DNA of 64,000 nt from Alphaproteobacteria bacterium PA2. GTDB lineage: Bacteria; Pseudomonadota; Alphaproteobacteria; Caulobacterales; Caulobacteraceae. The notes below the pieces were generated by a model. The model saw nothing but the letters and a program-made list of their open reading frames with translations, was not told where the DNA came from and searched no databases. Location: assembly GCA_002256425.1 (NCBI GenBank), contig NKIZ01000001.1, positions 2,763,001 to 2,827,000 of the forward strand. The letters run 5' to 3'. Every line of letters starts with the position of its first letter. Positions within the stretch are counted from its first letter, which is position 1. Positions 19,372 through 30,611 of this stretch are shown piece after piece. The position numbers and the translations under genes are program-made.

Positions 19372-20595
19372 CTAGAGCCCGAGCACCATCTTGGCCATGA
19401 TGTTGTGCTGGATCTCATTGGATCCGGCATAGATCGAGGTCTTGCGGTAGTTGAAATAGTGCGGCGCCAGGGTGGCGGCATAGTCCGGACCAGCCCGGGG
19501 CTCGTTGCGGATGCCCTTGATCTCGGCCCAGGTGTCCTGGACGAAGGGCTGGGCGTAGAGCCCCGCCGCTTCCAGGGCCAGTTCCGTGATCAGCTGCTGG
19601 GCCTGACTGCCCTCCAGCTTCAGCATGGACGAGGCCGCGCCCATGGCTTCCCCGGCATTGCGCGAACCGAACATGCGCAGTTCAACGGCGTTCAGCACAT
19701 CGATCTTGATCTGGGCTTCGGACAGCTTCCTGCGGAAGTCGGGATCATCAATCATCCGCCTGCCGCCGTCAGAGGCTTCCAGGCCGGCGATCTTCTTGAC
19801 CTTGTTGATCTGGTTGGTGAGGCCCGGGGCATAGGCGCCGCCCCGCTCGAACTGGAGAAGGTACTTGGCGTAGGTCCATCCCTGGTCCTCTTCGCCGATC
19901 CGGTTGGAGACCGGCACCCGGACATTGTCGAAGAAGACCTGATTGATCTCCTGCTCGCCATCGGCGGGACCATCCAGGGTCGGCAGGGGAACGATATTGA
20001 TCCCCGGGGTTTTCATGTCGAGCAGGAGGAAGCTAATGCCCTTCTGCCTGATCGGGTCGACGCTGGTGCGGACCAGACAGAACATCCAGTCGGCCCATTG
20101 GGCGTAGGTGGTCCATATCTTGGAGCCATTCAGCACATAGTGGTCGCCGTCCCGCTCGGCCTTCATGGACAGGGAGGCGAGGTCAGATCCCGAACCCGGC
20201 TCGGAATAGCCCTGGCACCACCAGACATCGGTGGAGAGGATTTTGGGCAGGTGCTGGGCCTTCTGTTCTGGCGTCCCGAAGGCCATGACCACCGGGGCGC
20301 ACATGCGCAGGCCCATGTTCGAGGTTTCCGGCGCCCCGGCCAGTGCCATTTCCATGTCGAAGATGAACTTCTTGGCGTGGCTCCAGCCTGTGCCGCCGTA
20401 TTCCACCGGCCAGTCCGGGGCGATCCAGCCCTTGGCGTTCAGGGCCTTCAGCCAGCGGACCTGACCAGCCTTGTCGATGTGATGGTTCTTGGACTGTGCG
20501 GAGCGTGCCCGCATGTCGTCGTCAAAGTTCTCGGCGATGAAGGCCCGCACCTCGTCACGGAAGGCGAGATCCTCAGCGGAAAAATCCAGATCCAT
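19372..20595 (-). CDS. Acyl-CoA dehydrogenase family protein
   Basis: A 407-residue FAD enzyme of fatty-acyl or ring-side-chain beta-oxidation. The FAD and substrate segments are QGYSEPGSGSDLASL and WTTYAQWADWMFCLVRT, with RNEPRAGPD and IYAGSNEIQHNIMAKMVLGL at the C-terminus. In medium-chain dehydrogenase the catalytic Glu sits where this protein has Ala (YAGSNE). The base must therefore lie elsewhere, as in other subfamilies, or the enzyme works with a partner. Together with the following ABM gene and the distant acyl-CoA synthetase it suggests catabolism of a bulky acid. Confidence 0.92.
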   Translation of the reverse strand: MDLDFSAEDLAFRDEVRAFIAENFDDDMRARSAQSKNHHIDKAGQVRWLKALNAKGWIAPDWPVEYGGTGWSHAKKFIFDMEMALAGAPETSNMGLRMCAPVVMAFGTPEQKAQHLPKILSTDVWWCQGYSEPGSGSDLASLSMKAERDGDHYVLNGSKIWTTYAQWADWMFCLVRTSVDPIRQKGISFLLLDMKTPGINIVPLPTLDGPADGEQEINQVFFDNVRVPVSNRIGEEDQGWTYAKYLLQFERGGAYAPGLTNQINKVKKIAGLEASDGGRRMIDDPDFRRKLSEAQIKIDVLNAVELRMFGSRNAGEAMGAASSMLKLEGSQAQQLITELALEAAGLYAQPFVQDTWAEIKGIRNEPRAGPDYAATLAPHYFNYRKTSIYAGSNEIQHNIMAKMVLGL

Positions 20596-20634
20596 TTTGA
20601 AGTCCTTTCCAGATTCAAGGTGCGGGTATCGGGT

Positions 20635-20922
20635 CTAGACCCCGTCGAGGTATTCGATTTCCGGACGACCGCCCATGCAGGGTCCCATCTTCGGGCCGGC
20701 GGCCTTGAAGTATTCGGTCTGGCCGTGAAGGCTCAGGGCTTCCTGGTCGGCATAGAGCTCGAGCACCTTGTAGACTTGCGGATTGCTGCGGCTCTTGGTC
20801 AGCTGATAGGCTAGGTTGCCCGGCTCATTGGCCCGGACCTGCTTGGCCAGTTCGGTGAAGATGGCTTCGAATTCCGCATTCTTGCCTTCGGCCACCGTCA
20901 AGGTGGCGATCACGCCGATCAT
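20635..20922 (-). CDS. Antibiotic biosynthesis monooxygenase (ABM) domain protein
   Basis: A 95-residue ferredoxin-like alpha/beta barrel protein. It has the family pattern MIGVIATLTVAEGKNAEFEAIFTELAKQVRANEPG, then YQLTKSRSNPQVYKVLELYADQEALSLHGQTEYF with the conserved H-x-x-T/S-x-x-F near the active-site face. Members are cofactor-free quinol or anthrone monooxygenases, or haem degraders. The ATG at 20922 follows GGGAG by about 8 bases. It is 39 bases from the acyl-CoA dehydrogenase and heads that run. Confidence 0.88.
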   Translation of the reverse strand: MIGVIATLTVAEGKNAEFEAIFTELAKQVRANEPGNLAYQLTKSRSNPQVYKVLELYADQEALSLHGQTEYFKAAGPKMGPCMGGRPEIEYLDGV

Positions 20923-21036
20923 GAATTTCACTCCCAACAATTGTTTGAAGTCGGAAGTTAGAGGCCCATCCCCAAGGCGGCAAGCCAAAGCGCGCGGTGA
21001 CGCGGGGTGAAGGTCAGAGAAAAATCAGGGAAGGCT

Positions 21037-21324
21037 TTAGGGCCGGTCGTTCCAGCCATAGGCGACCCAGTGATGGCCGCCCAGATTACGCGCCTCGATC
21101 ACGCCGTCTTCGGCCTTGGGGGCGGCCGAGCGCCGGGCGCGAAGGGCCAGACCAGCCAGGCCCAGCAGGGCCGAGGACATGACGGCGATCACCACAACCG
21201 TTGCGGCGGCGAAGACGGCCAGGACTGCGCCAATGGCCACGGCCGCGGCGGTCGCGAGGGCGCCGCCGAGCATGGCTATGCTGCGGAAGGCTGAACCGGA
21301 CTGTCGCGCGAAGTCGTTGACCAT
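21037..21324 (-). CDS. Small two-helix membrane protein, unknown function
   Basis: Ninety-five residues: a short polar N-terminus, an Ala/Val-rich hydrophobic stretch of about 45 residues (IAMLGGALATAAAVAIG through LLGLAGLALRARR) that fits two membrane helices, and a soluble tail ending NLGGHHWVAYGWNDRP. The tail resembles that of other short Caulobacteraceae membrane proteins of unknown role. A GAGG site precedes the ATG. It is a single gene between two unrelated units. Confidence 0.65.
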   Translation of the reverse strand: MVNDFARQSGSAFRSIAMLGGALATAAAVAIGAVLAVFAAATVVVIAVMSSALLGLAGLALRARRSAAPKAEDGVIEARNLGGHHWVAYGWNDRP

Positions 21325-21426
21325 GGCGTCCTCACCTCACCATCATTTTGATGGCGTCAGCGCATACTTCGGGGGCGGGGGGTTCGCCGTCAACCGAGCA
21401 GGCATCAATTTTATGACAAAACAGGG

Positions 21427-22122
21427 TCATGACGCTTCATTGAGCGCCAGGCTCCGGCGCTCGCGCATGATGGCGTCATAGGCCGAATTGATGGCCGCCG
21501 CCTTGGCCTCTGCGACCTCGACATACTCACTGGGCAGGCCGCGCGCCCGGGCGCGATCCGGGTGGGCCTCGCTCAACAGGGCGCGCCAGAGCTTGCGGAC
21601 ATCCTCGTCCGGCGCATCTGGCGCGATGGACAGGACCGCATAGGGATCGTCCGCCGCAAGGCCCAGGTGCGTGGCCTTCAACCGCCGGAATGTCAGGGGC
21701 GAGAAGCCGAAGTGATGGGATACGGTTTCCAGGTAGACCAGCTCGTCGTCGGTCACGACGCCGTCCGACCGGGCGATATGGAAGAGGCCGTCGAGGACGT
21801 CCTCCAGCAGGCTGGGGCAATTGCTGTAACGTTTGGCCAAACGCTTGGCATAGCTCTCATAGCCATGGGTGGTCTGACGGGCGAGATCGTAGAGCCGCAG
21901 TATGTTCTTCTCTGACCCGCCGTCGGTCTGGAAGACTTCGAAGAAGGCGTCGTATTCCTGGATATTGGCGCGGCCGTCCGCCTTGGCCAGCTTGGCCCCA
22001 AGCGCCGTCACCGCCGTGGAGAACGCCGGGTCTTCTCCGGGCAGGCCCGGGGGGCAGTCGCAGTCTTCGCAGCCATCCGGCCGTTTCACCGCGCGCCCTG
22101 CAATGTTGCGCCAAAAGCTCAT
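21427..22122 (-). CDS. TerB-like plus J-domain co-chaperone (DjlA-like)
   Basis: A 231-residue protein in three parts. The first about 25 residues contain a Cys cluster (Cys18, Cys21 and Cys23 in CEDCDC). Residues 33-150 form an all-alpha TerB domain (FSTAVTALGAKLAKADG and HIARSDGVVTDDELVYLETV, each with the acidic D-G motif). Residues 158-231 form a J domain with HPD at 187-189 (SEAHPDR). This order is that of DjlA, but the membrane anchor of DjlA is missing. J domains stimulate DnaK. The ATG at 22122 has an AGGA-type site just ahead. Confidence 0.88.
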   Translation of the reverse strand: MSFWRNIAGRAVKRPDGCEDCDCPPGLPGEDPAFSTAVTALGAKLAKADGRANIQEYDAFFEVFQTDGGSEKNILRLYDLARQTTHGYESYAKRLAKRYSNCPSLLEDVLDGLFHIARSDGVVTDDELVYLETVSHHFGFSPLTFRRLKATHLGLAADDPYAVLSIAPDAPDEDVRKLWRALLSEAHPDRARARGLPSEYVEVAEAKAAAINSAYDAIMRERRSLALNEAS

Positions 22123-22200
22123 AGGAGTATCCAGACGCTTTAGGCCCTCCCCGCGTTCCTGACAACGCGAACCATAGCCGCAGAGTCTTAAGCTTTGGAC

Positions 22201-25752
<3,552 letters not shown>

Positions 25753-25781
25753 CCGCCGAAATTCACAGGTAGCCGCGTCCC

Positions 25782-26546
25782 ATGTCCGCCCTTCTCCTTG
25801 CCCTCGCCCTGATGACCGACCCGGCGCCTGTGGCCGTCGTCGATCCGGCGACCACCCCGCCCGCCGTCGAGACCCAGCCACTCCCTGCTGAGGCTCCACC
25901 CGCGACCGACCCAGCCCCGCCGACAGCGGCCGAACCTGACCCTGCGCCGGTGGCCGTGGTTGAAACCCCTTACCCGCCGGACGCTCCCAAGGATGACTAC
26001 GGACTGGTCGCCTGGTGCTATGGTCTGCTCAGCGGCTATCTGGAACTGCACGACAGGGTGCTGCCGGAGGTGACCCGTATCGAAGGGGCCTTCCGCAAGC
26101 CGGGAACCAGCCTTGCCGACGACATGGCTGTCTATGAGGACATGCAGAAAGTCAGCCGCAGCAATATGAAGCTGTTCGAGCGCGCCATGGAAGCGGCCGA
26201 GCGGGCCAGTATTCGCCCCATCAACCAGGCCGGCGCTTCAGCCGTCGCCCGGGGCCGGTCCACCTGGTCAGCGGCCGCCAACCTGCCGACCCGCATTGTG
26301 GCCCAGCAATGGATGGGCTGGACCCTGCCCGGCGTCTGCCCCACCCGGGCCGAGGCGCTGGAGACCCGGGCCAAGCTGATGGGCCTGACCTTCAAGGTCA
26401 ATGAGCCTCCGCCCGAAGCCGCCGCTGCCGAAGCGCCGCCACCTGCTGCTGCAGCTGAGCCCACCGCGCCTCCGCCTCAGGAGGTCGCTCCGACCGCGCC
26501 TGCGCCAACGGCGACAGACGAGGCGGCGCCCAAACCGCAATCCTGA
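25782..26546 (+). CDS. Exported Pro/Ala-rich protein of unknown function
   Basis: A 254-residue protein with a short hydrophobic N-terminus (MSALLLALALM) that could be a signal peptide. A Pro/Ala/Thr-rich linker follows (residues about 12-70), then a folded helical middle (DDYGLVAWCYGLLSGYLELHDRVLPEVTRIE through PGVCPTRAEALETRAKLMGLTF) with two Cys that could pair. It ends in a second Pro/Ala-rich tail. The middle looks conserved and periplasmic, but I cannot name it. It starts 29 bases after the hydantoinase and precedes the DsbA-like gene by 14, so the three may form one unit. Confidence 0.6.
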   Translation: MSALLLALALMTDPAPVAVVDPATTPPAVETQPLPAEAPPATDPAPPTAAEPDPAPVAVVETPYPPDAPKDDYGLVAWCYGLLSGYLELHDRVLPEVTRIEGAFRKPGTSLADDMAVYEDMQKVSRSNMKLFERAMEAAERASIRPINQAGASAVARGRSTWSAAANLPTRIVAQQWMGWTLPGVCPTRAEALETRAKLMGLTFKVNEPPPEAAAAEAPPPAAAAEPTAPPPQEVAPTAPAPTATDEAAPKPQS

Positions 26547-26560
26547 CCCCGGAGCCCGCC

Positions 26561-27208
26561 ATGGACACCCCTCACCTGGTCTATTTCAGCGATCCCATGT
26601 GCTCGTGGTGTTACGGGTTCTCGCCGGTCGTTGCCGACATCCGGAAGAATTTCGGCCGGTCCCTGCCGATCCGCCTGGTCATGGGCGGCCTGCGCCCGGG
26701 GACGGAAACCCCGATGACCGAGGCGGCCAAGACCGAAATCCGCGGTCACTGGACCCATGTGGCGGAGGCGGCGAACCTGCCATTTGATGGAGCCGTCCTC
26801 GACCATCCCGGCTTTCGCTACGACACCGACCCGGCGGCCCGGGCCGTGGTTCGGGTGCGCAGGCAGGACCCCGAGCTGGCCCTGACCTATCTGGAGCGGG
26901 TGCAGCGCGCCTTCTACGCCGAGAACCGCAATGTCACCGAGACCGGCGTCCTGGCCGATCTGGCGGCGGAACTGGGCTTTGACCGCGACGGCTTCCTGGC
27001 GGACATGGAGTCCGACGACCTGAAGAACGAGACCTGGAGCGACTACGGCACGTCCCAAAGGGCCGGGGTCACCGGCTTTCCGACCCTGGTGGCCGGACCC
27101 AACGCCCAGGGCGCCTTCGGCGTCGTCACCCGGGGCTGGCAACCAGGCCCGCAGATCCTGGCCGTCCTCCACGCCTGGATCGAAGGACCGACAGCAGGAA
27201 CAGCCTAG
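26561..27208 (+). CDS. DsbA/FrnE-like thioredoxin-fold oxidoreductase
   Basis: A 215-residue cytoplasmic member of the DsbA/2-hydroxychromene-2-carboxylate isomerase fold. It has a CxxC motif near the start (DPMCSWCYG), an all-alpha insertion, and a cis-Pro region in GVTGFPTLVAGP. FrnE-type proteins act as disulphide isomerases or stress oxidoreductases. There is no signal peptide. GGAG lies shortly before the ATG. Its stop overlaps the convergent potassium-channel gene by 4 bases. Confidence 0.87.
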   Translation: MDTPHLVYFSDPMCSWCYGFSPVVADIRKNFGRSLPIRLVMGGLRPGTETPMTEAAKTEIRGHWTHVAEAANLPFDGAVLDHPGFRYDTDPAARAVVRVRRQDPELALTYLERVQRAFYAENRNVTETGVLADLAAELGFDRDGFLADMESDDLKNETWSDYGTSQRAGVTGFPTLVAGPNAQGAFGVVTRGWQPGPQILAVLHAWIEGPTAGTA

Positions 27209-28092
27209 ATCTCGGGTTCCAGCAGGCTGATGCGGGTCAAGTCGGCCTGGGTCATGCCCGACTCGGACTGAGAGACGGCGTCGGCATACCGACGGCCCCA
27301 GGCGACATCTGACGCGGCATAGGTATGCAGGGCGTGGACGTCGGCGCCGAGGGCTGGATCATGGGTCTCGACCGTCAGGAACAAACGCATTTCATCATCA
27401 AGCATGTGCTGTTCTGTCAGCCCCTTCAGCGGTCCTGAGTCCAGCCGGTGCTGCAGGGTGATGGTCAGGGCGAATATGGCGTAGCGGTCGGTGACCAGGG
27501 GCAGGTCAACGGATCGCCGGAAGGACAGGCCCTCTTCGCCAACCTCCCTGACCAGGGCTGAAAGACGCAGTTTCAGGTCTGTCAGGACATTCATCCGGCC
27601 ATTGCCAAGGCGGATCATCAGGGTTGGCGCGCCGTTGTGGATGGTGATGATCGGCTGTTCGGCGAAGACGATCTTGGCGCGGGGTTTGGAGAACCGCACG
27701 AAGACCAGACCCGTCACAATGGCGGTGAACATCATGCCCAGCACAATCTCGAAGGTCGCCACCCAGTGGGCGCCGGGGGTGGCTGGCCGGAAGTCGCCAT
27801 AGCCCACCGTCGCGAAGGTCTCGACCGAGAAGAAGAAGGCGTCCAGCAGGGCGCCCGGCCGGGCATTGGCCACGGATCCTGGCATGGCCACATAAACCAG
27901 GGCGAACAGCAGGTTGATCAGGACATAGAGACCGCCGACCACAGCCATGAAGGCGCCCCAGCCAACCGTCAGGGCGGCGTGATAGGGGTCGGACAGGTCA
28001 TACCGGCTTGCGCCGATCTTGGTGAAGTTGAAGCTCGCGCCGGAAAAGGCGTTGGCCGCCCGTCGTCTGCGAACAGTGTGCGCGCCGCCCAT
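27205..28092 (-). CDS. Inward-rectifier-type potassium channel (KirBac)
   Basis: A 295-residue inner-membrane channel. Two membrane helices (about residues 45-68 and 110-133) flank the pore loop with the selectivity filter TVGYGD at 95-100. The remaining about 160 residues form the cytoplasmic immunoglobulin-like Kir domain (RAKIVFAEQPIITIHNGAPTLMIRLGNGR, then VTDRYAIFALTITLQHRL). Four subunits would form the pore. A strong GAGGAGGG site precedes the ATG. It appears to be a single gene. Confidence 0.95.
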   Translation of the reverse strand: MGGAHTVRRRRAANAFSGASFNFTKIGASRYDLSDPYHAALTVGWGAFMAVVGGLYVLINLLFALVYVAMPGSVANARPGALLDAFFFSVETFATVGYGDFRPATPGAHWVATFEIVLGMMFTAIVTGLVFVRFSKPRAKIVFAEQPIITIHNGAPTLMIRLGNGRMNVLTDLKLRLSALVREVGEEGLSFRRSVDLPLVTDRYAIFALTITLQHRLDSGPLKGLTEQHMLDDEMRLFLTVETHDPALGADVHALHTYAASDVAWGRRYADAVSQSESGMTQADLTRISLLEPEI

Positions 28093-28147
28093 GAGCCCTC
28101 CTCAAGCCAGAGGGAACCCTAGCATTGCAGACGCCCCGGGGAAGCCC

Positions 28148-28549
28148 TCAGGAGGTTGCGCAGGTGGACAGGTTGATTGCACCGACAATCGCCGTGCGGG
28201 CCCAGACGCCATTGGTCTTTGCGAACACAGCCCCACCTGAGGCAGAGTCATAGTCGGCGCGCTTGGCGTTCCACGCGTCCCAGGTCATGGCCGCGACGAT
28301 GCGGGCCGTTTCACCGGGCTTGCCCGGCTCAAGGTCCATGGACGCCTTGCACTCGACGTTGAAGTTTACGCAGGCGTGGCCGTCCGCAGGCTTTTCAGCA
28401 CAGACGGGCTGGGCCTCGATATCCCTGTGCCAGGCGTCAATGGCCGAAGAGAGCCCTGAATAGGGCCCGGATTCAGCCACCTCGGGCGCCTTCTGGCAGG
28501 CTGAAAGGGTCAGGGTCGCTGATACACAGACAAGAACGAAACGCTTCAA
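28148..28549 (-). CDS. Small lipoprotein of unknown function
   Basis: About 133 residues from a TTG at 28549, which has TTGGAG six bases ahead. This start gives a normal lipoprotein signal (KRFVLVCVSATLTLSAC, lipobox LSAC). A longer frame from a TTG at 28570 would add residues in front of the signal. The mature part has four further Cys (PVCAEKPADGHACVNFNVECKAS and a C-terminal CATS), suggesting two disulphides in the periplasm. I know no function. It is divergent from the AIM24-like gene. Confidence 0.65.
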   Translation of the reverse strand: MKRFVLVCVSATLTLSACQKAPEVAESGPYSGLSSAIDAWHRDIEAQPVCAEKPADGHACVNFNVECKASMDLEPGKPGETARIVAAMTWDAWNAKRADYDSASGGAVFAKTNGVWARTAIVGAINLSTCATS

Positions 28550-28712
28550 GGCAGACTCCAACCAGAACAAGCCAGCCGCTTATCACGGCAATCGGGGCCG
28601 GTGCATGGCCGATCTGCGGCTTTTCGGAATCAACGCGCTTTTTGGCGGGTTTGCCCCGGCGGCGGCAGGTCATATGCTCAGCCATCGCGCATCCGGCGCG
28701 AAGGAGGCAGGT

Positions 28713-29402
28713 ATGCGTTACAATATCTCCGGTACGGTGATGCAGACCGTCGAAATAGATCTTTCGCCCGGCGAGACGATCTACAGCCAGACCCACGCCA
28801 TGTCCTGGATGAATGACGGCGTGAACATGCACACCAATACCGGCGGCGGCCTGTTCGCCGGCCTCAAGCGCAGCCTGACTGGCGGTACCTTCTTCGTGAC
28901 CGACTTTTCCGGAACCCGAGCCGGCGCTCATGTGGCCTTCGCGCCCCGTTTTCCAGGCGCCATCCTGGCCCGTCAGCTGGCGCCGGGCGAGGCCCTGATC
29001 TGCCGCAAGGAGACCTTCCTCTGCGCCGAGAAGTCAGTGACCCTGGAACTGGCCTGGCAGCAGAGGATCGGCACGGGCTTTTTCGGCGGCGCCGGCTTCA
29101 TCCTGCAGAAGGTGATCGGCCCCGGAACCGTCTTCCTGGATCTATCGGGCGAGGTCGTCCACAAGTCCCTGGCGCCCGGCGAACGCCTGCTGGTCCATGC
29201 CGGGCATGTGGGCGTCCACGCCCCCACAGTGAGTTTCGACATCCAGATGGTGCCCGGCTTCCGGAACATCCTGTTTGGCGGCGAAGGCCTGTTCCTGGCC
29301 AGTCTGACCGGCCCTGGGGACGTCTTCCTGCAGTCCATGCCGATCATGAACCTGGCCGAAGCCCTGGCCCAGTATCTGCCCAGCGGCGAAGGCAAAGGCT
29401 GA
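28713..29402 (+). CDS. AIM24/TIGR00266 family protein
   Basis: A 229-residue beta-rich protein with the family's three-fold repeated pattern: VEIDLSPGETIYSQTHAMSWM, then VAFAPRFPGAILARQLAPGEALICRKETFLCAE, then GPGTVFLDLSGEVVHKSLAPGERLLVHAGHV. Bacterial members are uncharacterised, while yeast AIM24 is mitochondrial and affects inner-membrane organisation. The ATG at 28713 was chosen because AAGGAGG lies directly upstream; the longer frame from 28605 includes divergent promoter DNA. No signal peptide is seen. Confidence 0.85.
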   Translation: MRYNISGTVMQTVEIDLSPGETIYSQTHAMSWMNDGVNMHTNTGGGLFAGLKRSLTGGTFFVTDFSGTRAGAHVAFAPRFPGAILARQLAPGEALICRKETFLCAEKSVTLELAWQQRIGTGFFGGAGFILQKVIGPGTVFLDLSGEVVHKSLAPGERLLVHAGHVGVHAPTVSFDIQMVPGFRNILFGGEGLFLASLTGPGDVFLQSMPIMNLAEALAQYLPSGEGKG

Positions 29403-29495
29403 CCGCATCGCTTGGGGCCCGCCCCACGGTCAGGCCCGTGGTTCATTGTCATCCCGATAGCCGGTCAGGCGACTGATTTTCTGGCCGCAAACCAC

Positions 29496-29536
29496 AATTG
29501 GCATGACAAGAGCCAATTTCCCGTCCTATGCCAATT
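29496..29536 (+). promoter_or_regulatory. Nested inverted repeats before double-HTH gene B
   Basis: AATTGGCAT (29496-29504) is matched by ATGCCAATT (29528-29536), and inside it TTGGC-N9-GCCAA forms a second dyad. Thirteen bases of it (AATTGGCATGACA) recur at 34642-34654 before a hydrolase gene. It lies 35-117 bases before the possible starts of the regulator gene. The spacing of GG and GC in TTGGCATG...GAGC also resembles a sigma-54 element, but weakly. Confidence 0.45.
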
Positions 29537-29612
29537 TGCCACAGAGACTCTCGCTGGACGTGCATGCCTAATGCGTCTAGCTTTCACGGTGCTTTCACGC
29601 GTTTTTCACGTT

Positions 29613-30545
29613 ATGGATTTCGGCATGGCCTATGACAACGCGATGGGAGATCTGGTGTTTCGTCCCGGCGCCCATCTGTCGATGAATTATTTCCTCGACA
29701 CCACGGACAGGGTCAGCCTGTGGCTTGGTCGCGACGTTGTTGATTCCATGGTCTTCCTCGCCATTCTGGGTGAGAATTTCCGCGATCAGATTTTCACGGG
29801 GCCGGACGAATTTGCGACGGCGGTCGATGAGCGCACCCCGGTGTCCATTACAGCCCTGGCGCGAGTTCTGGACATGCCCTACGAGACCGTCCGCCGGCAT
29901 GCCCTGGCGCTGAAGGCGGCAGGCTTCTGCCGCAAGCAGAAGGGCGGCTATGTCGTGCCCTCGCAGGTCGCCGATTGTCTGGACCTGGAAGACCTGCTGT
30001 CAGGCATGACAACGGCCACCCAGGGCCTTCTGGACAATCTTGCGCAGGTGGGAGCTCCCTTGCCCGCTTCGACCTCGCCCCCCTCAAAGGCCATGGATCG
30101 AAGGTCGGCGCGCATGGCGATCCGCTACTATGTCGAGGGCATGGCTGACCTGTGCCGGACACTTAACATGGATGTGATCCGGTCGGTCATCCTGCTGAAC
30201 ATCATCCGGCGCAATCATGCGGCCTTCGAGCATGGCGTTGGCGCCGGAGTCGCTGTTGGAGCCCAGGCCCAGTGGTTCACCGATCCCATGCGCCAGTCGG
30301 TCAGCACCTACTGCGTCGCCAAGACCCTGCGGATGCCCTACGAAACCGTGCGGCGTCACTGCCGGGCCCTGCTGGCGCAGGGCGTTGTCGAAAGCGATGA
30401 AAAGGGCCAGCTCCTGGTCACCGGACGTCTGCTGGACACCCAGAGGGGCGTAGCCGCCGCCCGGTCGGCCTGGGTCGCGACCCGCACCTTCATGGAAGGC
30501 CTGGCCAAGCTGGGCGTACCCATGCCGGATCCCGCCTTCGCCTGA
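29613..30545 (+). CDS. Double winged-HTH protein B, paralog of protein A
   Basis: About 310 residues from ATG 29613; the in-frame ATG at 29571 is an alternative. As in protein A there are two similar halves. Each has a hydrophobic helix (VVDSMVFLAILGENF; VIRSVILLNIIRRNH), then the core MPYETVRRH (DNA 29874 and 30333) with A-L-x-x-x-G and a wing (GGYVVPSQV; GQLLVTGRL), and a closing helix (ATQGLLDNLAQVG; ATRTFMEGLAKLG). No ligand-binding domain of a known class is seen. A regulator role is inferred. It may recognise the dyad upstream of itself and the shared 13-mer at 34642. Confidence 0.72.
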   Translation: MDFGMAYDNAMGDLVFRPGAHLSMNYFLDTTDRVSLWLGRDVVDSMVFLAILGENFRDQIFTGPDEFATAVDERTPVSITALARVLDMPYETVRRHALALKAAGFCRKQKGGYVVPSQVADCLDLEDLLSGMTTATQGLLDNLAQVGAPLPASTSPPSKAMDRRSARMAIRYYVEGMADLCRTLNMDVIRSVILLNIIRRNHAAFEHGVGAGVAVGAQAQWFTDPMRQSVSTYCVAKTLRMPYETVRRHCRALLAQGVVESDEKGQLLVTGRLLDTQRGVAAARSAWVATRTFMEGLAKLGVPMPDPAFA

Positions 30546-30554
30546 CGCCTTGTC

Positions 30555-30603
30555 CCGATAGTCAGGGCAGGGTTGGACCCGATCGCCGGGTCCGACCTAT
30601 CGG
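30555..30603. terminator. Hairpin between convergent genes at 30.6 kb
   Basis: The inner stem GGTTGGACCC/GGGTCCGACC (one wobble) with a 7-base loop is enclosed by CCGATA/TATCGG. It lies between the double-HTH gene and the convergent deacylase gene. No T-tract. Confidence 0.55.
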
Positions 30604-30611
30604 AATAGGCT

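Noticed and set aside
29496..29512. Sigma-54 promoter (TTGGCATG...GAGC)
   Set aside because: The GG and GC are correctly spaced at this site, but the -12 TT is missing and the second copy at 34642 lacks the GC, so the dyad reading is preferred.
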